Both the position numbers and the translations under genes were made by a program. Below are positions 1 through 12,659 of a stretch of DNA of 64,000 nt, piece after piece. Origin of the DNA: Lunularia cruciata (lineage: Eukaryota; Streptophyta; Marchantiopsida; Lunulariales; Lunulariaceae); contig OX419756.1 of assembly GCA_948567375.1 (NCBI GenBank), forward strand, positions 11,041,001-11,105,000, in the 5' to 3' direction. A model generated the notes under the pieces. That model was not told the DNA's origin. It saw nothing but the letters and a program-made list of their open reading frames with translations, and did not search any database. Position 1 is the stretch's first letter; every line of letters starts with the position of its first letter.

Positions 1-230
1 AATAAAATCATTTGGCTAACTATATGGTCTCTTCTAAATGTCTAGGTTCTCACATGGTTATTTCCAAATTTAATGCATAATTTCAACCCTCTCATGAATC
101 AATCAATCACAATCCCTTTCCCACATGTCTAGAATTTGCATCATTGTATTCTAGAATTGAGTAATGTATCTCTTCATAGCATCAATCTGCCTAAATTTTA
201 CTAACCAATCTTGTGCAACTTGTGTAGTAT

Positions 231-968
231 TGTAATACTCCAAGGATACAAGAAGAGAGAAAACACAAATTTCACACTCAATTCTCCGATGCCCCAAAGG
301 AGCACCTTCTCTTTATTATATAGACAAAGAGGATCTCCTCCAAGGAAGCTCCACCATAGGATTAGGCACATAGATAGATGAAATGTCAAAAATCTCCACC
401 CTTGGATTACTTACGTGGATGGGTGACATGTCGGTCATGGTCCTTTCCGGTTGGTCAAAAAAGCTTTGACCAGATGGAATCTTTTAGAGAATCATCCTGT
501 AGGAATCTCATAATCATGTGGGTGAGGTACAGTTGGAAAGCTCTCAATGAGACAAACCATGGGGAGGGACATATAGCCATTTCCCTACTAGGGGGAGAAT
601 CTGCACATTTTTTAGGCCTAATTCATCCATTTAGGCTTCCAAAATTGCCTTCAAAGATTTCAAGCATATTTCAATCCCTACTCTATTAGTAGAAGTCCCC
701 TTTTTTTATACCTCTTTCTGATCTATTAAGTCCATCATGTGTAACATACTTCCAAATTTTACCAAACCAATTCTCACCTTTAAATCACATGTCTAGCTAT
801 TGATTCTAAGGTTTTCAAGTCTATTTTGGTTTCTGCCCTATTAGTAGAAGTACTTTTTTTGGGTGATATTTCTATCTAATCTATTTAGTCCATCATGTAT
901 AACATCATTCCAGATGTTACCAAACCAAATTTTACATCTAGATCATGTGGCTAGCTCTTGGTATTACA
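231..968 (+). repeat. solo LTR, family 1, copy 1
   Basis: The segment begins TGTAATACTCC and ends GGTATTACA, so it has TG...CA ends and an 8-bp terminal inverted repeat (TGTAATAC/GTATTACA). The same sequence recurs at 38335-39084 (inverted) and 39379-40134 (direct). The flanking 5-mers are AGTAT and AGCAT, a target duplication with one mismatch. It contains the shared stretch around 290-350 (CTCCAAAGGAGC-like, then a TTTATTATATAG promoter/polyadenylation-like region). No internal retroelement genes adjoin it, so a solo LTR left by LTR-LTR recombination is the simplest reading. The open frame at 378-689 lies inside the LTR and is not supported as a gene. Confidence 0.75.
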
Positions 969-3900
969 AGCATTCATTGCTTTGAATCTCCTAATTATTG
1001 TACCCTTGAAGTCATATTGAGATTGGTGCAACAACTTGCCTTTGAACTTGCTCTACTTGGAATTGCCATCATAAGTTTATCACTCCTTCTATTTTGCTCA
1101 AAGTCAAGAGAAACCATAGTCAATTATTATGAATATTTAAAACTTCAAAATAATACTCACAATCAAACAAAAAATTATCTATTGTACTTAGTAACTTTTG
1201 CCTTTTAGATACATTAGATTTTGGAAGTTGACTTCTTCTCAAAAAGCTAATATCACCAAGTAGTTGATTGTATTAACTTCTCTTCCAACCATTGAATGAG
1301 ATGCTCAATTTGCTATCACATAGCAATGAAACCTTTGTGCATCTATACAATTTTTTCCATGACTATTCTCTACCAAACTAATTGCTCACAAATATATTTG
1401 CATCAATATGTAGATGCAACATGTCCACACTCTCAATAACTCAAAATTGGAATAATCAATGGCTTTCCATACAAAGTGATTGTATTTAAGAATTCTTAGC
1501 CAAATTGTACAAGTATAAATTATTCAAAATGATTCTTTTGTATTACATGGACATAAAATCCAAATGGTTTGATGGAAATTGACTCAATGGTCCATAGATT
1601 CTATCCTTTCCATCCTTGCTCTTATACAATGTAATAGATTGATGCAAGAAATAGGAGAATAGAAGATTGAACCAAGATTCTCAATTGAGTGAAACTCCAA
1701 ATGCTTGGAGTGAGACTAAGCTTTGATATTTATGAAGTACAAGACTTCAAAGGAAGCTTTAAAAGAAGTTTCCTTCTTTTTTTGTCCAAGAAAGAATTTT
1801 GGAGTACAAGTTAAACTAGCCATTACTTGGAAATTTCTAAAAGTTCTTGGCGGCTTGTATAATATTATTAGAATTCCTAGAAGTATACAGGTTGTACCTC
1901 CTTAATTAAAATTTTCTAACTCAATATTATTATGTAATCCATGCAAAAAGGACCAGACTTTTATTTAACTTGATAAAATATTGTTGATCAAGATAAACAA
2001 GCCAATCTGCTTTGTATGAAACCTTTATTAAACTCTTTCCTATGTTGTATTACTTAAGAAACAACAACCTTAAAAGATAGGGAGGTAGCTATATTGGCTT
2101 AGTAGGTGGATGACTCATATTTATCCTAATATGCAATAGTAGATAGACACAAGTTAGTGTTTTGTCAAAATTGGTTCTCTACTATAACATGTGTTTTGTA
2201 TGGTAATAAGGATAACATTCATTCCTTTGGCCATTTTTATGAATAAGGTTTAGGGCATTACGTTGAAATCATACCTTAACAATGAGATATTTATATGAAG
2301 ATTGCAAGCATATACAAGTAACTTAATGTTCTCAATATATTTACTTCTAAGTGTTGATGAAGTGATGTTCACATTGAGTGCATCTTAGATTCTCCAGAAT
2401 CTTATATAAAATTTAGAGTTTATGGAATTTCTCTAACTCTTACAAAAAATAGATGTAAGCAAAAGTATAGATGCAATTGAGCAAGGAATAAAAGAAAAAT
2501 ATTGAATTTAAAGAAGAAGGAAGCAAAATGATATCATAAAATGGTTTGGTTCTAATGAAAACCAAAAGTTGATATTTGAAAAATAAATAACATTTATATA
2601 ACTTATTTAAAATGCAAAAAAAACCATATATTTTCCTCATCAATCCAAAAGGAGGTTTGGGTAATTTTTTATTGAAATAATCAGACATTTTTCTTACTGT
2701 ATATGCAATTCCAAGTTTTATTTGAAATATGGATCAATAGATCCACTACCTTTAGAATCTATAACATCAATGAGCAATATAGAAATTTTAGCTACTATAA
2801 ACCTTTGTGATAGTTGAAATCCCTCTAGAAGGCTAGCTGATTCTAAAGTGACAAAAACAAGTGACAATTGCATACCTCAATTACTTTCCATAATGTAAGT
2901 TGAACAAAAGTAGATGAAATAACAGTTATGTGAGCTAGAATAAGTGGAGAAATAACTTTATACATGTTGAATTTTATAAAAATATTACTACGTGCTACTG
3001 GCTATAGAGAATTAAAATATATCTTTCAATATGTATATTGAAGCTACTTTACATAACTAGATAAATTAGCATCTCTTGATAATGATTATGCATTCAATAC
3101 TTCCCAAAGTTTGTAGTATTGCAATATGAACTCATATTCAACCCACATAAAGTTGAACTTGCTATGTATTGAAATTAATTTTGCTATGTCTACTTTTCTT
3201 GTATATTTTTTACAGTTATATAGTCTCATAATCTTGAAATGATTATGAATTTTAGTATTAAAAGATATTATATCCTGTGATATGGTACAAAATACCTTTT
3301 TGCACCTTCAAATAAAGCATGAAAGAATGAAAGAATTTTGTCATTCTCAAATTATGAAAATTCATTTTTAATAGACCTTTAAAGAGATCCCTCCATAGTT
3401 ATGAACTTAGTTATAATAATAAGTTGCAAGTTCCAAGTTAATTTAAGCTCAGTTATAAAATAGAGTTGAATCCTTTACTTGCTGTGTGTCACGTCTTTAT
3501 CCTTCCTTACTATTATAAGAGAAGAAAGATAAGTGCATGCTATGAATAACTGATTGTATTTACAGTATTTTACTATTTGAAGTAGAACAATATGTACAAA
3601 ATAAAAATTGTATATATGAACTTGTTTTCAATAATAATATAAATATTACTTGTGGAAAGTTGGAGCTCTTTATATTTCCCATCTTTTCCTTATTCAAAAC
3701 ACCAAACCTATTACTAAAGTATAGAATTAGTAATCTATAATAGACTTAAATACTTCCATATATAATAGGCCTAAAGAAACCCAAACCATTCAACTTAGTC
3801 ATTGTATTATTTATTTTTATAAAAATATTTTATTGAATTTCTACCTTATTCCCTATTAATTATAGTTGATTTGAACATTATGTAAAACAAGCCTCGGTAA

Positions 3901-6900
3901 GGACTATAAAATGTGTATATACAAACACAAAAAACGAGATAGGTAGTTAGATCTTTCTATGAACATTCTCAAGAATGGACTTATAAAGATTATAGAGAAT
4001 TTATGTAATTATTAAACTATATTTATATTTTATTCTCATAAATTTTACTTATATTGAAATTGAGTTTAGGTTTTTCTACAAATATTAAAACTACAAATTT
4101 GGAAAAAAGCATTGAAAATCATGATTGAGTTGAAGAAACAATCAAGTTTGCATCAATTAAATTATACAAATAAGTAAAGTATAAAGTATAAAGAGACTAT
4201 TGTACAATATATATATATATATGAAATTAAGATTTAAGCAAAAGAAGATGATATCAAAAATTAAAACATATATGATCATATATATTATATTTTTTATTTC
4301 TATATAAGCAAGATAAAATTATATTATATTTTTCAAGATATTAATAACTCCTTTGTTCATTAAATTTTATGTTTTAGTATCTATATAAACACCTATCTTA
4401 AAATTCATTCATACAAGTTTAAAGAAAATTTGACTTTGGTTTGTATTACCTTCCCATATTTCAGATTATTCCTATTCTCCAATTTATCTTCTTTAATTGG
4501 TTTTTATTAAGCACAATGTACCTATATAGACACCAAAATCATTGATCTCAACAATCAGTATTCAGCAAAAAGTACCTCAACTAGAACTAGCAAGGAGTAG
4601 AAAACATTCATTAACTTTTCAAGAATGTAGAAGTAGAAATCATCATGATTTCTGTTTGTAAAATAAGTTCTAAATACTAAGGTGAACTAGATATATAGCA
4701 TAGGTGTTATCAATATGATCACAAAGATAACATGAAAATTTTGTAATTTATGATTGAATATAAATATAAATATAAATAAATAAATAAATAAATAAATATA
4801 TATATATATATAAGAAGAAATCAAAATTGAATGAGATAAAATAGTGTGAGAGATATATTAGTGTTCAGGTTAGGTTATCAGTTACAAGGTTTAACTCCTA
4901 TATGTAAATAAGAAGCTAATTTTAGTATCTTAGAGACTACTTTGTGGAAGTGGTTCAAAATAGAATTTTCTCTAGATGTGAAGTCAATTTTAGATTGTTA
5001 CAATATACAATATACATCTATGATGTTTTTATTTCCTTTTTATTCTATTGACAGAAATAATATATTTTTAAATATTATTTATTTATTTTATATCATGTTT
5101 TATTTTATGTAAAAAGAGCTCTCTTCCTATGAATATTTTATAAATTTATATTATGAACTGGACTTAAAGATTAGAGATTAACTAAGGTAACCTAACATTA
5201 GAAAGGTAAGTAAAATAAGGTCCTTATTGTTAATTGTTCCATATGGGTATATTATATGAATATAACATAATTATTAACTTTTTATCATTATTCAATTAGT
5301 TATAATTAAACTTAAAGTCTTGCCTCGATCAACATTACTAAGGAGAACCATAGCTAAAAGTAATATCATTTGAACCAACTTTTTTTAGGACATTAAGCCT
5401 TTTCTATTATGGAGCTTTATTTGAGATTTCTCACGTTTCACTTATTGAATCCAAGATTAATTTTTAATTTGAAAATTCAGTTAATAGGAAATCATTTTGC
5501 TAAAGTTTTCAAGAACATAAACATAAGGATCAAACGTTTAGTCCTTAGAAAAGATATTAAGCAAGCAAGTATATATATATCCAAAATTTCCTATTTGAAA
5601 ATTTATAACAAATATTATGAACATATTGTATAGTTCAAATATTGGGTTTCTATTTTTTATAAGAATAGTAATTTACTTTTTAATTAATTAATTAATTAGT
5701 TAAACTAAATCTTAGTTTAATATTAAAATATATTAATTCATAAATAAGATTTTGACTTGTCTTTTCTAAAAGAGTAAGAACATTAAAATATGATTCTAAA
5801 TAGTCACTTTTGTTAAGTATTAACCCCTTCTCCATAGCTCAACTTTTGTAATCAAGTTCCTTAATAGTTTTAGTACACTAGGTTACAATCATAGGTGTGT
5901 ATCTTATGACATAATCTCCTTTCCACCATTTTATAGGTAAGATTCCTTTTCACACTTCTCTGCATAGACTTGACGTATCTACTAGTATACAATTTTATTT
6001 ACCACTATATGAACTAGTGTGTTTATTGCTCTAGACATTCAAATACTTATAAAAATTTGTTAGTTACAAAAAAATGTTATTCAATTTGCGTGTATCCTGA
6101 CATATTATTGCTAAAAGAATACATCCAGCAAGTTATTATGCATATATACATCAAGAACAAAGAAAATGTATTCAGACTATATACATCTAGCCATATTATT
6201 TTCTAACATGAGAACTCAAAATAACAATAAATAATTGTTTACTAGATACTAACAAATAAATTATCAACAAAGTATCTTATTTACTTGAAAAGTTGTTGCA
6301 TAAAAAGATTAGTGTTTAAGTGCTTTTAATGAAGTAACAAAGACTAAACATAGGCTAGCTACTATCACTTGAAAAAGATATTAAAATATTATCATCCAAA
6401 TAGTAATGAGATTAACTATAATATAGTAATTTACTTTACCTATATGGCTATATCTATAGCCAAATTTACATTAGTTAAGCCATATAAATTTAGAATATTA
6501 GGAATAAGCATGATGCCTAACTGTAATATATTCATGAAACTATGCTTTACCAAAGTTTTACAATTTAGCCTCATGGCTTTGCCAGCTTTACCTTCAAAAT
6601 TCATAAAGCAACTCTATCCATTATTTATTCTAGATTCCTTGTTGATCTTACTTTACTTACCTTTTTTTTATCTTACAGTATATTTGTATTTTTTAAAAGA
6701 AATGTATGTTCATAATCTAAAGAGAGGAAGGTTATCAATAATAATAATACAAGAGTAAATATTTACATTGTTATGTAGAAAAAATAAAGAAATATTTAGT
6801 AAATAACTTATATATCATTAGTAATGAATAAATATGCCCATCCTAAAGCTCAAGATAATCCAAAAGAAAAAGAGTCAAGATGATACCAAAATGACTTTAT

Positions 6901-6930
6901 GAGAGCAGCAATGAATGAAGATCATGTCAA
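969..6930. other. AT-rich intergenic DNA, no gene recognised
   Basis: About 6 kb of AT-rich sequence. It has short simple repeats: AT dinucleotides near 4207-4222, a TAAA/TA run near 4771-4812, and a TTAA run near 5678-5700. The open frames here (for example 5409-5633 and 6369-6758) are short and follow the AT-rich composition. They show no recognisable motif. I see no transposon protein remnants. Confidence 0.6.
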
Positions 6931-6944
6931 ATTCTACTTTGGGA

Positions 6945-7436
6945 GCCCAATCAGACCACATGTGTCGGGAGGAGCTGCGGGGAGAGTGTGGAGACGGGAG
7001 AGAAGAGGGAGAGACGTGAGACATTTTTGATAAAATCCGAGTGCTCTCTAGCATGTAGCCTTCGAGTGAATAGACGATTCTCTTTGTTTTTCAATTTCGG
7101 TTCCATTGGCACCTAGATTGAAGACTATGGAGAATGGAGTAGAAAGTTATGAAGTTTTTTAGTTTTTTTAGGGTTGAGAGTGATCATTATACATTGAGAG
7201 TGATGGGTTGTGAATTTTCATTTCTAATCTCTGGGTTTTCATGATTAAGTTCCATGGGAATTTAATTTGAAAATTTTGGAGACTGAAATTGAAAGTTATG
7301 GGAGTTTATAGATTTTAGGGTTGTGAGAGAGATTGTTTTCTTATGTGAGTTGGGATGTGAGGGGTTGTGGTTTTGCAGATATGGGGAAATATGGAGAGGA
7401 GTATCATGTGCTACTATCATTATTCTTGTGCTAGCC
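6945..7436 (+). other. putative 5' UTR of the RLE LINE
   Basis: GC-richer leader between the composition break and the chosen ATG. It contains a purine-rich stretch near 6965-7020 and several short ATGs. No protein motif is visible upstream of the zinc-finger start. Some LINEs carry ribozyme-like 5' ends, but I could not identify one by eye. Confidence 0.45.
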
Positions 7437-10400
7437 ATGGCTACACCTTCCCATGTGGGGTCGCCTAGAGCGGGTCGGGATACACCATGCCCGGTGTGTC
7501 ACCGACGCTTTACCTCGCAAGGGGTAAAGACCCATGTGGGAAGGATGCACAAGGACTATGATTGGACCACTTGGGATGCCCACGTGAGACAAGCAACCAC
7601 ATCGACAGCAGTGACACTCGGGATTACGCACGCTTCTTCTATACCTTTGTTGATCGTTCCAGGGATACCGATCGAGTCGTGGGAGTGGTTAGCTTCTCAG
7701 GCGGGTTGCATTTTGAGGTTATTTGAGACTAGTTTTCCATGTCCACGTCTATTCCATAGGCTACCCCGCACACTCCATGATGAGGCTAGACAGGCTTTTT
7801 GCCTACCACTGGATCGTTTGGCACGTGATCCCTTGGACGAGTTAGCGTGGTTCCTATTCCTCCTACTCCCTCGATGGTGTCTTTGTTATGCTAGAGGGGG
7901 ACGTGCGGGGCATAGAGAGGTGGCGGCTAGATTTCGTCGATTCCAAGCGGGGGATTGGGCAGCCCTTCAGGAGGAGTCTGTTAGGGCTACATGATTTAGG
8001 AGACAGACATCGCCACAGGATACCACAGATTCCACTCGATTACGACGATGTAGGACATTGGATCAGGCGGGAGAGTTTAGTAGAGCAGCACGAGCGCTAC
8101 ACCCTCTGTCTATATCGAGTCCTACTGATGAGACCATCTCTTCACTACGCTCATTGCATCCTATAGCAGTAGAGGGACTACCACTAGAGGTCTTAGATTA
8201 TCAGCCTGAGCAGCCTTTATGTCTTGATAGGTCGCTATTTGCACAAGCATTGTGCACTACCCCTCGCCTTTCCTCAGGATGCTTGTCAAGGATGGTTTAT
8301 GAGCACCTTAGAGATTGCTTCCAGGCAGATGATCCTTCTAGTGGTTTTACCGAGTTGTTTCAGGTGGCTGCAGCAGTAGCGAGAGGAGATATTCCTATGT
8401 CTGTTAGTCGGGTCTTAGGTGCTAGTCGACTTCTCGCAATCGAGAAGGACACGTGAGGCATTAGACCGATTGCTATTGGAGAGATCTTTTTGCATTTGGT
8501 CAGTCGTACCATTGTCCTTCAGCATCGTTCTCACTTTTGACAGCACCTTAGTCCACATCAGTTTGGAGTAGCTACACCTAGAGGATGTGAGGCTATATCT
8601 CTAGGCATTAGAGCAGTCCTAGATATCCATCCGGAGTGGCTCATCCTACACGTGGACGTTGAGAACGCTTTTAATAGCGTCTCACGTGCATCCATCTTTA
8701 GAGAGCTTAGGGAGGCTGGTGGATCCTTGGCGAGTCTCATTCCTTTTGTGCGGTCTTTTTATGGCTCTCCTACTTCCCTTTACTACCAGCATGGTGGTTC
8801 ACAGGAGGGAGTCACCGTCTTGGAGTCAGCTGTTGGTACACGTCAAGGAGATCCTTTGGGGGGGCCCTTATTTGCCATGGCTCACTTTAGAGCTCTCTTG
8901 TCTACTACTTTGGCCATGCCAGGTTGTGTATTTCCATCCTTGGCAGATGATACACACATCATAGGCCCTGTAGATCAGATTAGGCAGGCCTTTGACTACT
9001 TGACTACCGAGCTACATCTAGTAGGCTTGAGAGTCAAGGTGTCAAAGTGTAGGGCATGGTCCCCTTTAGGTATCCCTCCCCACCTTGAGCTTCCAGAGGA
9101 GTGTATCACATCCACAGAGGGACTTCGTGTTCTTGGAGTGCCAGTAGGATCGGAGGATTTTGTCACACGCTTCTTGGACGCTACTCTTGCAGAGGATGTT
9201 CTCCATGTGGATGACCTTCCATTACTAGGAGATCCGCATGTGGCATTTGGTATACTCTCTTCCAGTATTGCTCTTCGACCATCCTACCTCATCCGTACAG
9301 TTCCCCCCTCATCGTCCTTCCTAGCACGTCTGAGAGCATTTGATAGGAGGATCATGGGAGTCTTTGGTGATATTATTGGACCAGGGACTTTTGAGTGTGT
9401 GACAAGGGATTTGGCACGTAGACAGACGGCTCTACCGATCTCATGTGGTGGGGTTGGCTTGCTTTCTATGGAGGAGATGGCACCTATAGTGTTTTTGGGT
9501 AGTTGTGCTCTCTCGGCACCCCTACTTGCCTCTCGTTTTGTGGTTGCTGATAGGCCGGTTTTGGAGACTTATGTGACAGAGGTGGAGGGAGGATCCTTTT
9601 CTCTCCAGGTGTTATTGCGGCAGATGAGAGATAGTCTATCTCCACGAGCACGAGAGGGTTTTCCACCGTTTGCTTCATTATCGTCAGATTGGACTAGACT
9701 ACAATCTTCCTTGATGGAGCAACAGTGTGAGCATACGCTACATTCTCTCTTAGTTGACTCGTCCATTCCTCAGGCTACTAGAGCACGTCTACGCTCTTGC
9801 TCCGGCAAGGGTGCAGGCTCGTGGATCCTAGCTCGACCATGCATTAGGGCTTTCCGACTTGCACCGGCTACTTTCTCTACAGCGATGAGGTTTCGCCTAG
9901 GTTTGGTCCACCCATATGCATCTTCACTACTCACTTGTGAGTGTGGTTCTACACTAGATGCAGCGGCGGTCCACATGACACGGTGTCCTTCTGGAGGACA
10001 GAGGATAGCTACCCATGATGCCATTAGAGACATAGTGTTTGCTATGGCACGAGAGAGTGGATACTTGGCTTGGAGGGAGCGTTCGTATGTGTTGCAGACG
10101 ACACGTGTCAGGGCAGACTTATACTTGGTCCGAGATGATCAAGTGACAGTAGCGGATGTCGTGGTGACGGACCCTACGCGAGATACAGTTTCGGAGGGAG
10201 TGATTACCCATCCCCCTGGATGGGCGGCGAGTGCAGCAGCAGGTCGCAAGGTCTCCAAGTATAGGGGCATGCAGCAAGGTCACCTCTTTGTTCCTCTAGC
10301 CTTGGAGTTATATGGAGCGATGGACACGGCATTTGACACATTTGTCAGGGAGTGCGCAAGAGCTTATCATGTTAGGCGGCAGGGGGTACCACTCTCACTC

Positions 10401-10601
10401 TCATACTTTGTAGCTTACTTTAGACAGCGTGTATCCATTGCTCTACAGAGGGCAGTGGCTGGTGCAATCCATAGGAGAGCAATCACATTAGGTGATGTTT
10501 CTTCGGATGCTCCAGTTGTGTGTAGACCGTACGACTTGCATAGCTCAGATATCTTAGGTGCGGTAGGGCAGATTTCTCATACAGACTCTATTGGGGCTTA
10601 G
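7437..10601 (+). pseudogene. LINE ORF: CCHH zinc finger, reverse transcriptase, RLE endonuclease; three in-frame TGA stops
   Basis: One frame runs 1054 codons with stops only at 7992, 8454 and 8538, all TGA. The start is chosen at the ATG in GCCATGG (7437); an upstream ATG at 7323 is in frame but less likely. Visible domains are: a CCHH finger at residues 18-38 (C18, C21, H33, H38), like the DNA-binding finger of R2; RT motif A DVENAFN near 407; RQGDPL at 469-474; the catalytic LADD at 502-505; and GLRVKVSKC, a motif D/E region, beyond that. Then comes a CxCx9Hx3C knuckle (C834, C836, H846, C850) and a PD-(D/E)xK-type endonuclease with RADL (D894), VADVVV (D907) and KVSKY (K938/K941). The length matches R2-class proteins (about 1,000-1,200 aa). 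In the family, the protein nicks the target and primes cDNA synthesis on the nick. This copy cannot make a full protein without readthrough or reversion. Confidence 0.88.
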
Positions 10602-10606
10602 CCCCA
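10592..10606 (+). promoter_or_regulatory. 3' hairpin 1 of the RLE LINE, overlapping the stop codon
   Basis: TGGGGC-TTA-GCCCCA forms a 6-bp GC-rich stem with a 3-nt loop. The ORF stop codon TAG (10599-10601) lies in the loop and first stem base. Variants of this hairpin are kept in the tail copies at 55487 and 60150 (complement), and partly at 54597. Element RT typically recognises 3' RNA structure when starting target-primed synthesis. That role is inferred here. Confidence 0.6.
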
Positions 10607-10639
10607 TGTTACCTTTTTTGTCTCTCCCTTGTACTGCTT

Positions 10640-10656
10640 GATGGGGTCTTCCCATC
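10640..10656 (+). promoter_or_regulatory. 3' hairpin 2 of the RLE LINE
   Basis: GATGGG-GTCTT-CCCATC gives a perfect 6-bp stem with a 5-nt loop in the 3' UTR. It is followed by CTTC and the terminal GTGGTCGCCTTTT. This is the most conserved part of all the dispersed tail copies in the window. It is a candidate RT recognition structure (inference). Confidence 0.65.
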
Positions 10657-10699
10657 CTTCATTTTTCCTACGTGGTCGCCTTTTATCGAATCTACTTGT

Positions 10700-12600
10700 T
10701 TAGACTTCTCTTATTTAGTTCACTTATTTTAAATTGAGTTCTAATATACATATTTACAATCTTGCAACATCCATATTGCTCTTCTTATACTTAGGTTAGG
10801 ACAATTTTAGAGCACCTCTTTAAAGCTCTCTACTGCAATTAAGTAAAATTGACCCAATGGTATGAAACATAGTTTTTTATAACAATTTTATAACAATTTC
10901 TAGGTAGCCTAAATTTTTTACTTTTTATTCTCTTCAAACCTCATCTTTAAGGATTATTCAAATATTTTCTCTATGATTTGATACCAAAAGGTGGTTTTAA
11001 GTTAATTATAATATCTATCAAGCTAATTCATTTCCTCATTGTAAATACAAAAAATAACAAGACTCTTTCATGTTTAACGTTTGACCATGAATAAATTTCT
11101 AAAAATTTGATAAATTCCATTGTTGTATTGTGAGGAACTTGTGTAGCCCCTTGTTTTCTTGGTATACATCAGGGAAATTAAAGGAGTTAAGATGATAATA
11201 TCTCTTTCATGCATATTATTACATTGGAAAACCTTCTATGATGTAAAACCTCCTATGTAGTTATGTTAATTTTTCAATTTAGTGAAGTTTAACCTCAAGA
11301 TATTAACAATGGTCATTTAGAATCATATTTATTGATAAATATTATTATTTAAATTCCCTTATCTCTAAATGTGAGGTAGATCCAATACTTTTTATATGAG
11401 GTAGTATTTAGATCTAGATCAAATTTAGTCCAAGATTTTTGAGTACTCTCCTACATAAATTTGAGGATTGTTAGATGCTTGTAGTATTAAATGCATGCTC
11501 ATACATATGTTATGCTCATACATATGCTCTCAAGTTCATTTTAAGGTTAAAATCATCTCAACACTTTGTCATCCTTTTTCCTAATCAAAGGAGGAGGTAC
11601 AATTAATCATAACCTTTAGCCTTACATATTCATATATACCATGAAGTGTAGATGATTATTTGCCCTAGCACTCTATCTTTGACAACTTATTCAAGTCCAA
11701 ACTCATGATGTGAACAATGATACTTAAAATCTTATTTGATCTCCTTTCTTTTTGTCAATTTTTGTGAAACTCTAATCTCTACCTTTGAATGTTAAATTTT
11801 GTAGTGTTTTCATACAAAGGTGTTATTAGGTATGTATCAATGTACACTTGTACTAGAAAATTTTAGAAATGAAAATAAAATTGTTAGATGCTTTAATTTT
11901 ACAATCACATATCTGAATATGCTGCACAAAAGGTTACTTGCTGCTCCTAAGTCCATTATTGTATTGTAAGAAACTTGTGAAACTTGCTTGCTATTTGTGT
12001 CATACTTGGTTACAGCCAAAGATAAAGGTATGATCAATATTATGGTGTACAAATTTATGCACTTCTCAACATCTACACCTTATACCTTAGCCTTATAATA
12101 ATTATGGCACTCTTATTGTAGAAGTTTCCATGTTTAGATATTCACTTTTAAGGAGCCTAGTTACTTCTAAATTAGTGTGTTATTCTATGGTAAATTGACC
12201 TAGAGTTCATGTGCTCCATTTTTTATTTTCATGAAGTATCTCAACATGTTCTAAGTTTAGAAATATCCATCCTATTTTTCTCTTATTACTAGTAAGTTTC
12301 CATCTCCATTCATGTTGCATAGTCAAGATTAACATATGAAATTTAATCATCTATCATATATCTAATTGTACATTGATTTGATCCATAAATTCCAAGATGC
12401 ACTTCATACTCTCAATATGTTATTAATATTTAACATGTTAATGTGTATATAATCAACTCTTTTTGTGCTAAATAACATGTTTTTTTTATGATAACATCAA
12501 CATTTAACCTTATTTTTTAAGTGCAAGAATAGTTGAAACTCTTGTGCAAGAATACTTCCTTGTTCAAGAAAGAAAATCTTAGTTAGGTTTTCTTCAAAGT
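10700..12600. other. AT-rich intergenic DNA, nothing recognised
   Basis: AT-rich sequence between the LINE and the coding-like region. Short open frames have no recognisable content. A local CATACATATG duplication occurs near 11500-11525. Confidence 0.5.
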
Positions 12601-12659
12601 TGTGCATATACATGCAAGGGTATAAAGGGAAAAAGCACAAATCAAAAAGCACTCTTAAG

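Larger units (their letters stand above)
6940..10690 (+). mobile_element. RLE-type non-LTR retrotransposon (R2-like architecture), nearly full length
   Basis: A sharp change from AT-rich to GC-richer sequence occurs near 6945, and the reverse change occurs near 10690. Between them lie a ~490-bp 5' untranslated region, one long ORF and a ~90-bp 3' UTR. The 3' UTR is conserved in at least eight other places in the window and has no poly(A) tail. A weak candidate target duplication is TCTACTT, at 6933-6939 and 10691-10697, with similar flanking A/T bases. Element ends are therefore approximate. The domain order (CCHH finger, RT, CCHC, RLE) is that of site-specific or RLE-bearing LINE clades such as R2, R4, NeSL, Hero and Utopia. 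I cannot assign a clade without a tree. No fixed target such as rDNA is evident in the flanks. Confidence 0.8.

Noticed and set aside
378-689. 103-codon frame near the left edge
   Set aside because: It lies inside a solo LTR that recurs at two other sites, where the frame is not maintained.
6369-6758. 129-codon open frame in AT-rich DNA
   Set aside because: Composition is AT-driven, with hydrophobic and Asn/Lys/Ile content as expected by chance. No motif, and neighbours are non-coding.
9484-10033. Minus-strand open frames within the LINE
   Set aside because: Shadows of the strong plus-strand RT/RLE frame.
7437-10601. TGA recoding (selenocysteine or alternative code) in the LINE ORF
   Set aside because: No supporting structure and no other recoded genes in the window. 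CGA decay is simpler.
10690-10697. TCTACTT as a firm target duplication of the full-length LINE
   Set aside because: Only 7 bp and AT-rich surroundings. Kept as a weak candidate, not used to fix the ends.
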